Source: Xanthomonas sp. XNM01
Lineage (GTDB): Bacteria > Pseudomonadota > Gammaproteobacteria > Xanthomonadales > Xanthomonadaceae
Reading direction: 5' to 3'
DNA: 64,000 nucleotides
Assembly (NCBI RefSeq): GCF_014851915.1
Contig: NZ_JACVAP010000004.1
Span: 534,383 to 598,382, forward strand
Both the position numbers and the translations under genes were made by a program. The notes beneath the pieces were generated by a model, which was given only the letters and a program-made list of their open reading frames with translations, ran no database searches and was not told the DNA's origin. Shown piece after piece: positions 19,868 to 27,523 of this stretch (the first letter of the stretch is position 1; each line of letters starts with the position of its first letter).

Positions 19868-20829
19868 CGTGCCTGCGCCTCGATGTCGGCCAGCGCGCGG
19901 GCGACCAGTGCCGACCGGTTGTGGCGGCCGGCGAGACGGGTCAGGCGCAGGCGTGCATCCTCGACGTCGCCACGTCCGGCCGAGAGCAGGGCGATGTTGA
20001 CGCCGGCGTTCTCGTCGTCCGGCACGCGTTCGGCGATGCGCAGGTACAACTGCTCTGCCGAGGTCATGTCGCCGCCACGATGCGCGACCCAGGCCTGCAT
20101 CCGCAGCAGGGTCAGGCTGCTCGACGGCAGCAGCGCTTCGAGTTCGGTCAGGGCCTGCCGGGCCCGCGCGGTGTCGCCGTCGGCGATCGCGGCTTCGATG
20201 GCGGAAATGGTGGCCGGCACCGACGTGTCGTCCGGCGCGGGTGCGGCGGTCCGGGCTCCGTCGCCGCGGCGCTCGACCTTGATGCTGATCGGCTGCGGCT
20301 CTTCCTGTGTCTGCCCCATTGTCGCCATCGGCGCGGGCGTCGGCGCTGCCGGAGGCATGGTGTCGGGCGTGGCCGCGGGTGCGGGCAGTGCGACCGGCAT
20401 GCTGGCCTGCACCTGCACCTGCATCGGTGCAGGTGGTGCGGCGGCAACGGCCGGCGTCGGCGGTGCCGCGGTTGCCACCGTCGCGACCAGTATGTTCGCC
20501 GGTTCGATGCTCCCGGGAGCCGGCATGCCGATTGCCACCGGCATGGAGGGCGGGTCCATGGACACCGTGGGTGCATCGGCTGAGGCAGGGGCGGGCGCCA
20601 CAGGGGGACGCGCCGCCGCGACCTCGGTGACCGGCGCTGAGGCCACGCGCCCTGACTGGCCCGCTGCCAGGAAGGCCAGCGGCGCGGCGATCAGCGCGCC
20701 AGCAGCCACCAGCATGCCGTTGCGATGCTGCAGGGACTGCCGCGACCACCACGACGCGCGCGGGGTCGCGGCCGGTGCCATCGCAACGGGACCGGACTGC
20801 CGGCTGAGCGCGTCGTAGATCAGGCTCAT
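19864..20829 (-). CDS. MshN/GspB-like TPR protein
   Basis: A 321-residue protein starting MSLIYDALSRQ, a start typical of MshN and GspB-like partners of the AAA protein. One membrane helix (about residues 38-60), a long Pro/Ala/Met-rich linker, then TPR-like helices from about 190 to the end. Probably bridges the inner-membrane ATPase and the secretin. Coupled by ATGA to both the secretin gene upstream and the AAA gene downstream. Confidence 0.82.
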   Translation of the reverse strand: MSLIYDALSRQSGPVAMAPAATPRASWWSRQSLQHRNGMLVAAGALIAAPLAFLAAGQSGRVASAPVTEVAAARPPVAPAPASADAPTVSMDPPSMPVAIGMPAPGSIEPANILVATVATAAPPTPAVAAAPPAPMQVQVQASMPVALPAPAATPDTMPPAAPTPAPMATMGQTQEEPQPISIKVERRGDGARTAAPAPDDTSVPATISAIEAAIADGDTARARQALTELEALLPSSSLTLLRMQAWVAHRGGDMTSAEQLYLRIAERVPDDENAGVNIALLSAGRGDVEDARLRLTRLAGRHNRSALVARALADIEAQAR

Positions 20830-22592
20830 ATCACCTTCACCCGCAGGACCAGCACCAGCTCGCGCGTGTTCTGGGTCGTGCCGCGCGAACCGAACAGCTT
20901 GCCCAGGCCGGGGATGTCGGACAGGCCGGGGATGCCGGCGTCGCTGAGGCTGGAGTTCTGGTCGATCAGGCCGCCGAGCACGACGGTGTCGCCATCGCGC
21001 AGGTTCAGCGTGGTGGTGATGCCCTTGACGTTGATCGTCGGCAGGGTCACTGCGTTGCCGTTCGGGAACTCCACCAGCCGCAGCGTGCCGGGCTCGACCT
21101 CGGTCTGCATCGGATGCACCAGCAGTTCCACCGAGCCGTTCTCATGGATGATCGGCGCCACGCCGATCACCACGCCGGAGAACAGCGAGTCGGTCTGGAT
21201 GTCGGACGAGGTGTTGAAGCCACTGCCCGCGCTGGAGAAATTGGTGGTGGACTTGGTGACGTAGCGGATGTTGGAACCGACACTGAGATACGCAGGCGCA
21301 CCGTTGCGCACGCGGACGCTGGGATTGGACAGCACCTTGACGTTGCCGAAGCCGCGCAGTGCGTTGACCGCGGCCGAGAAGGTGTCGCTGACGTAGCTCA
21401 GGCCCGCGGCGCGGCCGAGGGCCGAACCCAGGGTCTGGTTGGGGAACAGGATCGAACGGTCCTGGTTGCCGTAGCGGTTGCCGGCAAAGTTGCTGCCCTG
21501 GCCGTTGTATCCAAGCAGGTTGGGGTTGGTGTCGGTGCCGGGGATGGGCGCGATGGTGGCCGGCGAATCGCCGTAGAGGCCGGCGACGCGGTTGCGCAGC
21601 AGGTTCCAGTCGACGCCGTACTGGAAGTTGTCGTTGAGCGACACGTCGAGGATCTGCGCCTCCACCAGCACCTGGCGGCGCATCTTGGAGGTGGTGCGCT
21701 CGATCAGTTCCTCGACCGCACGGACCTGCGAGGGCCGGGCCCGGACGAACAGCGTGCCCGACGACGGATCCAGGCTGTGGCGCGGCTGCTCCGGTTCGGG
21801 TGCCGCGTCCGGGCCCCGCGCGGCCTGGCCGGCCTTGTCGGGTGCCAGGATGACCTGCAACGCGGCCTCGAGCTGCTTGTACGGGTCGTTGTCCTTGCCC
21901 ACGCTGCCGCTCATGGTCAGCGTGCCGCGCAGCGACTGGCCGCCGCCGCCACCGCCCTGCATACCGGCGCCGAACACGTCGCCGCCGGTGGTCAGGTCGA
22001 ACGAGGTGTTGGAGTTGAGCAGGTCGACGTTGAAGATGCGCTCGCGCAGCTGGCTCACCACCAGCGCGCCGCCCCGGGTCTCGCCGTGCAGGTCGAAGGC
22101 GTCGAGGATGTGGTTGTAGACCTCGCGTGCGCTGACGTTGCGCAGGTGCATGCTGGTGCGCTGGCGCTGCTCGAGCACGCGTGGGTCGACGATCAGGTTC
22201 ATCTTCAGCTCGTCCGCCAGCGCCCACAGCAGCTGGCCGACATCGGCATTGAACATGCTGATGCTGACCACGCTGTTCTCCAGCGGGTCGTATGCGGGCG
22301 CCACCGGTGCGGCGGCCGCGGCCAGCGCCATCGAGCGTTCGATCTGGCTGCGCAGACGCTCGTTCTGTGCGGCCAGCTTCGCCGACTCCTCGATGATCGC
22401 ACCGCCGGTCTTCTCCAGCGCGGCGTGCTCGACCGGAGGCAGATCCTTCACGCTGCGCGGCGGCATGTTGGCGCAGGCCGCCAGCGACAGCGCGCAGGCG
22501 GCGGCGAGGAGGCCGGCCACGGGGCGACGCATGCGCAGGCCAGTGGTGTTGAGGTTCGGATTCATCTCGTTCTGTGCCTTGGAAGGATTCAT
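20826..22592 (-). CDS. secretin, MshL/PilQ type lipoprotein
   Basis: Outer-membrane secretin through which the pilus or substrate exits. The N-terminus carries a lipoprotein signal ending LSLAAC; residues about 95-220 are STN/N-type domains; the C-terminal secretin domain shows VLVEAQILDVSLNDNFQYGVDW, VLSNPSVRVRNG and VLGGLIDQ, ending in an ELVLVLRVKVI strand. Start is uncertain: Met codons at 22592, 22565 and 22532 all precede the signal and none has a good ribosome site; the last places the basic RRP right at the signal peptide. The longest of the three gives 588 residues. Confidence 0.93.
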   Translation of the reverse strand: MNPSKAQNEMNPNLNTTGLRMRRPVAGLLAAACALSLAACANMPPRSVKDLPPVEHAALEKTGGAIIEESAKLAAQNERLRSQIERSMALAAAAAPVAPAYDPLENSVVSISMFNADVGQLLWALADELKMNLIVDPRVLEQRQRTSMHLRNVSAREVYNHILDAFDLHGETRGGALVVSQLRERIFNVDLLNSNTSFDLTTGGDVFGAGMQGGGGGGQSLRGTLTMSGSVGKDNDPYKQLEAALQVILAPDKAGQAARGPDAAPEPEQPRHSLDPSSGTLFVRARPSQVRAVEELIERTTSKMRRQVLVEAQILDVSLNDNFQYGVDWNLLRNRVAGLYGDSPATIAPIPGTDTNPNLLGYNGQGSNFAGNRYGNQDRSILFPNQTLGSALGRAAGLSYVSDTFSAAVNALRGFGNVKVLSNPSVRVRNGAPAYLSVGSNIRYVTKSTTNFSSAGSGFNTSSDIQTDSLFSGVVIGVAPIIHENGSVELLVHPMQTEVEPGTLRLVEFPNGNAVTLPTINVKGITTTLNLRDGDTVVLGGLIDQNSSLSDAGIPGLSDIPGLGKLFGSRGTTQNTRELVLVLRVKVI

Positions 22593-22606
22593 GGGAACTG
22601 CGGCGT

Positions 22607-23398
22607 TCAACGTGTGGTCGCGGTCAGCCAGCCGAGCAGGGCGGTTGGACTTTCGGCAACGACGACGTCGTCGTTGCCGCTTGCCTGTGGTTGATCGGGC
22701 GACGCCACGCACTTGCTGGCGCCGGCGGCGAAGGCCTGATGGATGCCATCGAAACCCGCGTGGAGGCTGCCCATCCCATCGCGGTCGGTGGCGGGCGCCA
22801 CCAGCACGAACGCGGGGTTGATGAGAGTGATGCCGGTGCCGGGACTGGAGCCCGCGTCGCAACTGTTCTCGACGCTGCGGCCGGTGACGTAGTACGGCCG
22901 CGCGCTGGAGGCGACTGCGGACGCGGCGCCGGTCAGCGCCGTGCTGAAGCCGCCGAGGCCATCGATGTCGATACTGTCGGCGGCGCCGTGCCGGGGCGCG
23001 ACGAGATCGGTTGCGGCTGCGCCGCGATATACGCCGTAGCGCAACCGCGACGCACGCACCGGGATCGCCAGGCCCAGGCTTTCGTATGGCAGCCAGCCGA
23101 CATCGACGCCGGCGCCACAGGCGGCACCGGCACCTTCACGGCCGCTGTCGCCATGGGTGGAGGTGTCCGGGCAGGGCAGACGCTTGTTGCGCAGGGCGAA
23201 TGCGCGCAGCGCCTGCCGGGCCGACTCCGCATCGGCGCGGGCGCCATTGTGTGCGCGTGCCTGCTGGAGACCGTCGAAGGACGACGTCATGGCAACGGCA
23301 AGCAGGCCGATCACGCCCAGCACCGTGGCCAGCTCGACCAGGGTGAAACCGTCCTGCCGCCCTCCTTGCGTTGCATGTCGGCTGCGGATGCGATGCAT
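22607..23398 (-). CDS. prepilin-like protein with RLPCPD core (263 aa)
   Basis: Prepilin N-terminus DGFTLVELATVLGVIGLLAV (Glu5 present), then the shared core RLPCPDTSTHGDSGRE, GWLPYESLGLAIPVRASRLRYGVYRG. It is the shortest of the four core-bearing proteins and lacks their long helical C-terminal half, ending in a Ser/Asp-rich region. It lies apart from the other three, between the 209-residue membrane protein and the secretin. Minor pilin role is inferred. Confidence 0.75.
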   Translation of the reverse strand: MHRIRSRHATQGGRQDGFTLVELATVLGVIGLLAVAMTSSFDGLQQARAHNGARADAESARQALRAFALRNKRLPCPDTSTHGDSGREGAGAACGAGVDVGWLPYESLGLAIPVRASRLRYGVYRGAAATDLVAPRHGAADSIDIDGLGGFSTALTGAASAVASSARPYYVTGRSVENSCDAGSSPGTGITLINPAFVLVAPATDRDGMGSLHAGFDGIHQAFAAGASKCVASPDQPQASGNDDVVVAESPTALLGWLTATTR

Positions 23399-23399
23399 G

Positions 23400-24029
23400 T
23401 CATTGCGCCTTCGCCGGTATCACGGACCCCGCTGCGCCCGGGCCAAGGTCGTAACGCAGCTGTCCTTGGAGCGTCTGCAGTTCATTGATGATCGCGTCGT
23501 GGCGTTGCCTCTGCTCAGGCGTATCGGCCCGTTGCGCGGTCTCGGCCAGTTCCAGCGCGAGGACCTGCGCGCGCCGGGCGATGGCCAGATTGCTGCGCAG
23601 CGCTTCGAGATTGATGTCGGGCGGGACCTGTCCCGAGCGCTCGGCCTGGTCGAGGTCCCGGAGCAGCCCATCGATCCTGGCGGTGTTCTGCTGGGCCTGC
23701 AGGCGCACGCCGGCAACGGTCTGGTCCACGGCAGCCTGCGCGGTCACAGGCCCGGTGCCGCGGGGAGCCTGCACCGAAGACAGGCTGCTGGTGGTGCCGG
23801 CGACAGCAGGTGCCTGCGCCCAGGGGGGGGGGGCGTCGCTTCCCGTACCGGTCGCGGCGGGGATGTCGTTGCCGGCACCGGGTCGTGCCGGTGCCGGCTG
23901 CGCGCCATGGACCTGTGGCGACGATGCAGCATCCGTTCCTGTCGCCAGACTGCGGACGGCCAGGATCACGAGAACACCGACGGCGATCGCCGCGGCAGTC
24001 CACAGCAGGGGCTTGTAGCGCGGGTTCAT
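23400..24029 (-). CDS. single-pass membrane protein of the pilus operon, unknown
   Basis: A 209-residue protein with one N-terminal membrane helix (LLWTAAAIAVGVLVILAV), a low-complexity Ala/Pro/Gly linker and a C-terminal helical, coiled-coil-like half rich in Leu, Gln and Arg. I do not recognise the family. Position next to the MshK-like gene suggests a periplasmic assembly factor. The linker is encoded across a run of 11 C (coding strand), where slippage would cut off the helical domain. Start overlaps the upstream stop as ATGA. Confidence 0.7.
   Translation of the reverse strand: MNPRYKPLLWTAAAIAVGVLVILAVRSLATGTDAASSPQVHGAQPAPARPGAGNDIPAATGTGSDAPPPWAQAPAVAGTTSSLSSVQAPRGTGPVTAQAAVDQTVAGVRLQAQQNTARIDGLLRDLDQAERSGQVPPDINLEALRSNLAIARRAQVLALELAETAQRADTPEQRQRHDAIINELQTLQGQLRYDLGPGAAGSVIPAKAQ
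23823..23833. repeat. homopolymer G11/C11 tract inside a pilus gene
   Basis: Eleven consecutive G on the + strand, C on the coding strand, encoding Ala-Pro-Pro-Pro of the 209-residue protein. It is the longest G/C homopolymer noticed in the window. Runs of this length slip readily in replication in other bacteria; here one base gained or lost would frameshift the downstream two thirds. Confidence 0.9.
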
Positions 24030-24544
24030 TGCGCGGTCCTTCCGGCCTGGTCGTGCTGCTGGAACGGCGAGCGCACCTGGTGCACGGTGGGGACACCGTC
24101 GAGGCCGATGATCCGGACCCAGTCCGGACCGATCGCCTGGATCAGGGAACCATCGGCGAGGCGCATGCCCGCACGTGCCCGCTGGCCGTCGATGACCGCG
24201 GTGCGACGGCCGTCGGCGATCATCACCAGCGACACAGCGTGTTCGCCCTGGAGCGCGTTTCCGGCGGCGGTACCTGCGCCGGAGACCGGCTGGCCGACCG
24301 GTGCGGCCACCGCGATCAGCTGCGTGCCGATGCCGACCATCGCACTGTGGCGCAGCGGTGCGATCAGTTCCTGTGCCTTGGCGTTGCGCGCGATCGCGTT
24401 GCGCAGTTCGGCCATCGCGGCGGTCTCCTCGGCCTGATTGCCCAGGTGCAGGACGGCCGGCTTGGCGATGACCATCGTCGCCAGCCAGCCGGTGACGGCC
24501 AGCCAGGCGATCAGGGCGACGATGGCGGTGTACTTCATCTTCAT
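24026..24544 (-). CDS. MshK/GspC-like pilus biogenesis protein
   Basis: A 172-residue protein with an N-terminal membrane anchor (AIVALIAWLAVTGWLATMVIA) and a periplasmic domain ending in a block like that of MshK and GspC-type proteins: VMIADGRRTAVIDGQRARAGMRLADG followed by IGPDWVRIIG. Such proteins connect the inner-membrane assembly to the secretin. ATGA overlaps on both sides. Confidence 0.65.
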   Translation of the reverse strand: MKMKYTAIVALIAWLAVTGWLATMVIAKPAVLHLGNQAEETAAMAELRNAIARNAKAQELIAPLRHSAMVGIGTQLIAVAAPVGQPVSGAGTAAGNALQGEHAVSLVMIADGRRTAVIDGQRARAGMRLADGSLIQAIGPDWVRIIGLDGVPTVHQVRSPFQQHDQAGRTAQ

Positions 24545-25932
24545 GGCGCGGCTCCCGGTGCCGATGCCGGCGTGCGCTTGAGCAGGTAGGAGAAGAAGCC
24601 GCTGGACGCGCGCGCGCCCGCGCCTGCCTGCGGATCCAGCGGGACCGGGTCATAGCCCGCGCGGCGCAGGCGTTCCACGAAGCCCGGCACCTGCATGCCG
24701 GGAGTTCCGCGACCGGGATCGACGATTCCGTCTACGCGCAGCGTCGGTTCGGCGAGTTCCGGTCCTGCATTGGCCGTCTGCTGCCGCCGCTGGGTGGTGG
24801 GTTCCTCGATCCGCACGCGCAGGATCCGGACCTCGCCGGCGGCGGCATCCCGCACCAGCGCCAGGCCTTCGACAGGGTCGATGCCATGGTTCATGCTTTC
24901 TGCGCGCTCGACGAAGGCCAGGGTGGCGGCGAAGCCATCCGGCACAGCCTGTTTGCCCTGCAGGCCGGCAATGCGCTCCTCGATCGCGCTGATCTGGCTG
25001 TCGAGCTGTGCCGAGCGCTGGTCGGCCTCGTTGGCGCTCAGCGTCCAGCGCGCGCCCAGCGTGCCAAGGGCCACCGCGAACAGCAGCGACGCCGCACTGG
25101 CCAGGGGCAGGCCCCATTCGGCCATGTAGGCGGCCCGGCTGAGCGGCGGATTCACCGCGATCGTGGGCGCCACCACCGATTCGATCCAGGCGATGCCGCT
25201 GCGGTACTCCTGGCCAGCCTCGTCACGGACCAGGCGGGTGGGGACGGACGTGACCTGCAGGCCGCTGCGTGCCGAGAAGATCTCCCGCAGCGTGTCGTCG
25301 GCCCAGGGCAGACCCTCGGCCGGGCGCGGTACCAGCACCGGGCACCAGCGCATGCTGAGCGGGTCCAGATTGTCCTGCCCACGGCCCAGATCGTCGGCGA
25401 CCTGTTCGGCCAGCGCGCCGACGGTCATCGCCAGATCGTCGGGGTCGTCGCTGTAGGCCAGTGAGGAGCGGTAGAGGATGTCGTGCTTGAGCAGGGCCAG
25501 CACACTGACCCGCCGGCCCGCCTGCAGGACCACACCCTGGCCGGTGGCCAGCGCATGCCACAGCAGGGAGGTGGCCGGGATCAGCAGGCAGTGGTCCGGC
25601 TGCGCCTCGGCCCAGGCGTAGGCCTGCTGCCAGGTCTCCAGCGGCACCGCGGTGAACAGGGTCTGGTAACCCGCGCCGACGGTACGGGTCTTGTGGACCA
25701 GGATCTTGCTTTCGCTGTCGATCAGGCCATCGGCGCGCAGGCGGCGTTCGATCAGGGCGACCGCGTGGGCGGCACTGCCTTCCAGCGCGATCACGTCGCT
25801 GACCGCGCCGTCGAAATCGCTGATCACCGCCGCCGCACGCTGCGGCTTCGGCCGTGCGCTGCTGATCTCGACCATCGCGCCGTCGAAGCTCAGCCACTGG
25901 CCCTGTTGCTGGATCAGATGGAGCAGGCTCAT
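24541..25932 (-). CDS. PilM/PilN- or MshI-like assembly protein
   Basis: A 463-residue bitopic protein. The first 250 residues resemble the actin-like cytoplasmic region of MshI/GspL/PilM, a membrane helix follows near residue 270 (ASAASLLFAVALGTLGA), and a periplasmic coiled coil plus small domain ends the protein, as in PilN. It is thus a fused PilM-PilN type subunit of the inner-membrane platform. Short overlaps tie it to the genes on both sides. The family call rests on architecture more than on motifs. Confidence 0.72.
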   Translation of the reverse strand: MSLLHLIQQQGQWLSFDGAMVEISSARPKPQRAAAVISDFDGAVSDVIALEGSAAHAVALIERRLRADGLIDSESKILVHKTRTVGAGYQTLFTAVPLETWQQAYAWAEAQPDHCLLIPATSLLWHALATGQGVVLQAGRRVSVLALLKHDILYRSSLAYSDDPDDLAMTVGALAEQVADDLGRGQDNLDPLSMRWCPVLVPRPAEGLPWADDTLREIFSARSGLQVTSVPTRLVRDEAGQEYRSGIAWIESVVAPTIAVNPPLSRAAYMAEWGLPLASAASLLFAVALGTLGARWTLSANEADQRSAQLDSQISAIEERIAGLQGKQAVPDGFAATLAFVERAESMNHGIDPVEGLALVRDAAAGEVRILRVRIEEPTTQRRQQTANAGPELAEPTLRVDGIVDPGRGTPGMQVPGFVERLRRAGYDPVPLDPQAGAGARASSGFFSYLLKRTPASAPGAAP

Positions 25933-26471
25933 GGCAGCACTCCGCTGGCATCAGGACTCGACACGGCGCCGGTGCGGAACACCAGGCTGCCGCGCAGGGT
26001 GAGGGACAGGGGGGCGGGCCGGCGGTCCAGCATGTTCGGGACGTCGAACAGACCTTCCTCCTGCTGGGTGACCGACAGTTCGAACGCCTCCGCGCCGAAC
26101 AGCAGATCGCTGCTGCGCGTGACCGTACCGACCATGGCCGCCGCTTCCTCGCGGCTCATCTGGCTTTGGCGTAGATTGATCAGCCGCTCGCCCCAGGCGT
26201 TGGGCTGCAGGCCATGGGCATGCGCGTTGCTTAGAAGCTGCCGGGCGGACTCGGCGTAGTCGACGCGCAGCCTCGCTTCCTGTTCGCGCACCTGGGCCTC
26301 GGAGAGCATCTGGGTGCGGGTGCCGAGCCGGGCATAGGCATCGGCCAGTCCGGAGCGCGCACTGACGAACCAGGCCGCGGCCACCACCAGCGTAGCCAGC
26401 GTGCCGGCGAACAGCAGCAGCGAGGTGCGCCGCGATTGCCGCAGGTGAACGAACAGGAGCGAGGGTTTCAT
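25929..26471 (-). CDS. PilO/GspM/MshJ-like assembly protein
   Basis: A 180-residue protein with a short cytoplasmic N-terminus, one membrane helix (TSLLLFAGTLATLVVAAAWFV), a coiled coil (about residues 45-85) and a small C-terminal beta domain: the PilO/GspM plan. Lies 7 bp after the first pilin gene and overlaps the fused PilM/N-like gene by 4 bp, where a PilO partner is expected. Confidence 0.72.
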   Translation of the reverse strand: MKPSLLFVHLRQSRRTSLLLFAGTLATLVVAAAWFVSARSGLADAYARLGTRTQMLSEAQVREQEARLRVDYAESARQLLSNAHAHGLQPNAWGERLINLRQSQMSREEAAAMVGTVTRSSDLLFGAEAFELSVTQQEEGLFDVPNMLDRRPAPLSLTLRGSLVFRTGAVSSPDASGVLP

Positions 26472-26478
26472 GGTGTGC

Positions 26479-27303
26479 TTACTGGTTCATCTTGTAGTGG
26501 GCGACCAGGGTCATCACCTGCTCGATGTCCGAGGTGGAGTCGTCGTTCAGATCGGCGGTGCCGGCGGCGCCGCCGGTGCCGGTCAGGCGCTGGGTGTTGT
26601 TGCCTTCCCACTCCAGACCGACGCTGTTGGCATCGGCAGCAGAGCCGGTACGGGCCTGGATGCCTTCCTGGCGGAAGGCGCCGTTCTGGGCGTCGGGCTT
26701 GCCATCGATCATCTGGTCCAGGGCGCGCGCCAGGTCCGGGGTCAGGCCGCTGATGACCATCACGTTGCCCGAGCCGGAGCCGGTGCCTGGCGGATTCCAC
26801 TGGAAGCAGATCTGGATTTCCTGCGGGTTGCCGTTGGTGTCCAGGTAGACGTAGCGGTCTTCCATGCCGTCGCCGCGGCCGGGCGGCATGGTGATGCCGG
26901 AGCGGCGCATCATCAGGCGCAGGTCGAACTGCTCGCCGGCCTCGAAGCTGCCGCGCTGCATGCCGGGGCCGAGGTTGCCGCGGCAGATCGCCGCAGGGCC
27001 GGTCTCACCGGACATGTCACCACCGGACAGCGTGCCGGCGTTGCCGTTGTAGTTGGCGCCATTGACCATCAGGCGCGGTGCGCTCTGGTTGTCGCCGACC
27101 GGCGAGCCCATGCGCTGGTTGTAGGTGTTGTATGCCACCACCCACTGGTCCATGAACTTCTGCTTGATGCGCGTGTATTCGGCGTTGCGCTGGACATCGC
27201 GGCCGATCATGACCGCGCCGATGATGACGCCGATGATGACCAGGACCACGGCCATCTCGACCAGCGTGAAGCCGCCCTGGCGGCGAGTGCGATGAGCTTG
27301 CAT
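26479..27303 (-). CDS. probable major type IV pilin (274 aa)
   Basis: First gene of the operon. Leader MQAHRTRRQG then G/FTLVEMAVVLVIIGVIIGAV: classic prepilin with Glu5. Body with a cysteine pair around DRYVYLDTNGNPQEIQICF, Gly/Asn-rich loops and the end LVAHYKMNQ. Paralogous to the 235-residue pilin at 14769-15476. AGGGG lies about 7 bases before the ATG; upstream frame extensions cross the promoter region and were rejected. Its promoter-proximal position and size make it the best candidate for the main subunit; this is inference. Confidence 0.83.
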   Translation of the reverse strand: MQAHRTRRQGGFTLVEMAVVLVIIGVIIGAVMIGRDVQRNAEYTRIKQKFMDQWVVAYNTYNQRMGSPVGDNQSAPRLMVNGANYNGNAGTLSGGDMSGETGPAAICRGNLGPGMQRGSFEAGEQFDLRLMMRRSGITMPPGRGDGMEDRYVYLDTNGNPQEIQICFQWNPPGTGSGSGNVMVISGLTPDLARALDQMIDGKPDAQNGAFRQEGIQARTGSAADANSVGLEWEGNNTQRLTGTGGAAGTADLNDDSTSDIEQVMTLVAHYKMNQ

Positions 27304-27377
27304 CTTGAACCCCTGATGTGTGCGGTGGACACGGAACGGACGACGGACCGACCCCTCGATCCGCGTGACTGGCGAGA

Positions 27378-27420
27378 TAGATACGGGGCGACCGTAAGCG
27401 GGTCGTAAGAGAACGTAAGA
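27378..27420 (-). promoter_or_regulatory. SARP-like direct repeats and -10 box of the pilus operon
   Basis: On the minus strand three heptamers, TCTTACG (27420-27414), TCTTACG (27410-27404) and GCTTACG (27399-27393), start 10 and 11 bp apart. A TATCTA -10-like box (27383-27378) begins 9 bp after the last repeat and no -35 box is present at the right distance. Streptomyces SARP proteins bind such helically phased heptamers about 8 bp upstream of the -10. The pilin ATG is 75 bp downstream. Confidence 0.6.
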
Positions 27421-27523
27421 AGCCGCATGCGCCCGGGTACGGAGCAGGCACTCCGGTGCGCCGGAGTCCCTGCTGGATGCGCATGCGTTAAGGTTCGGAC
27501 TCCTGCCGCCGCATCGACCGTCC

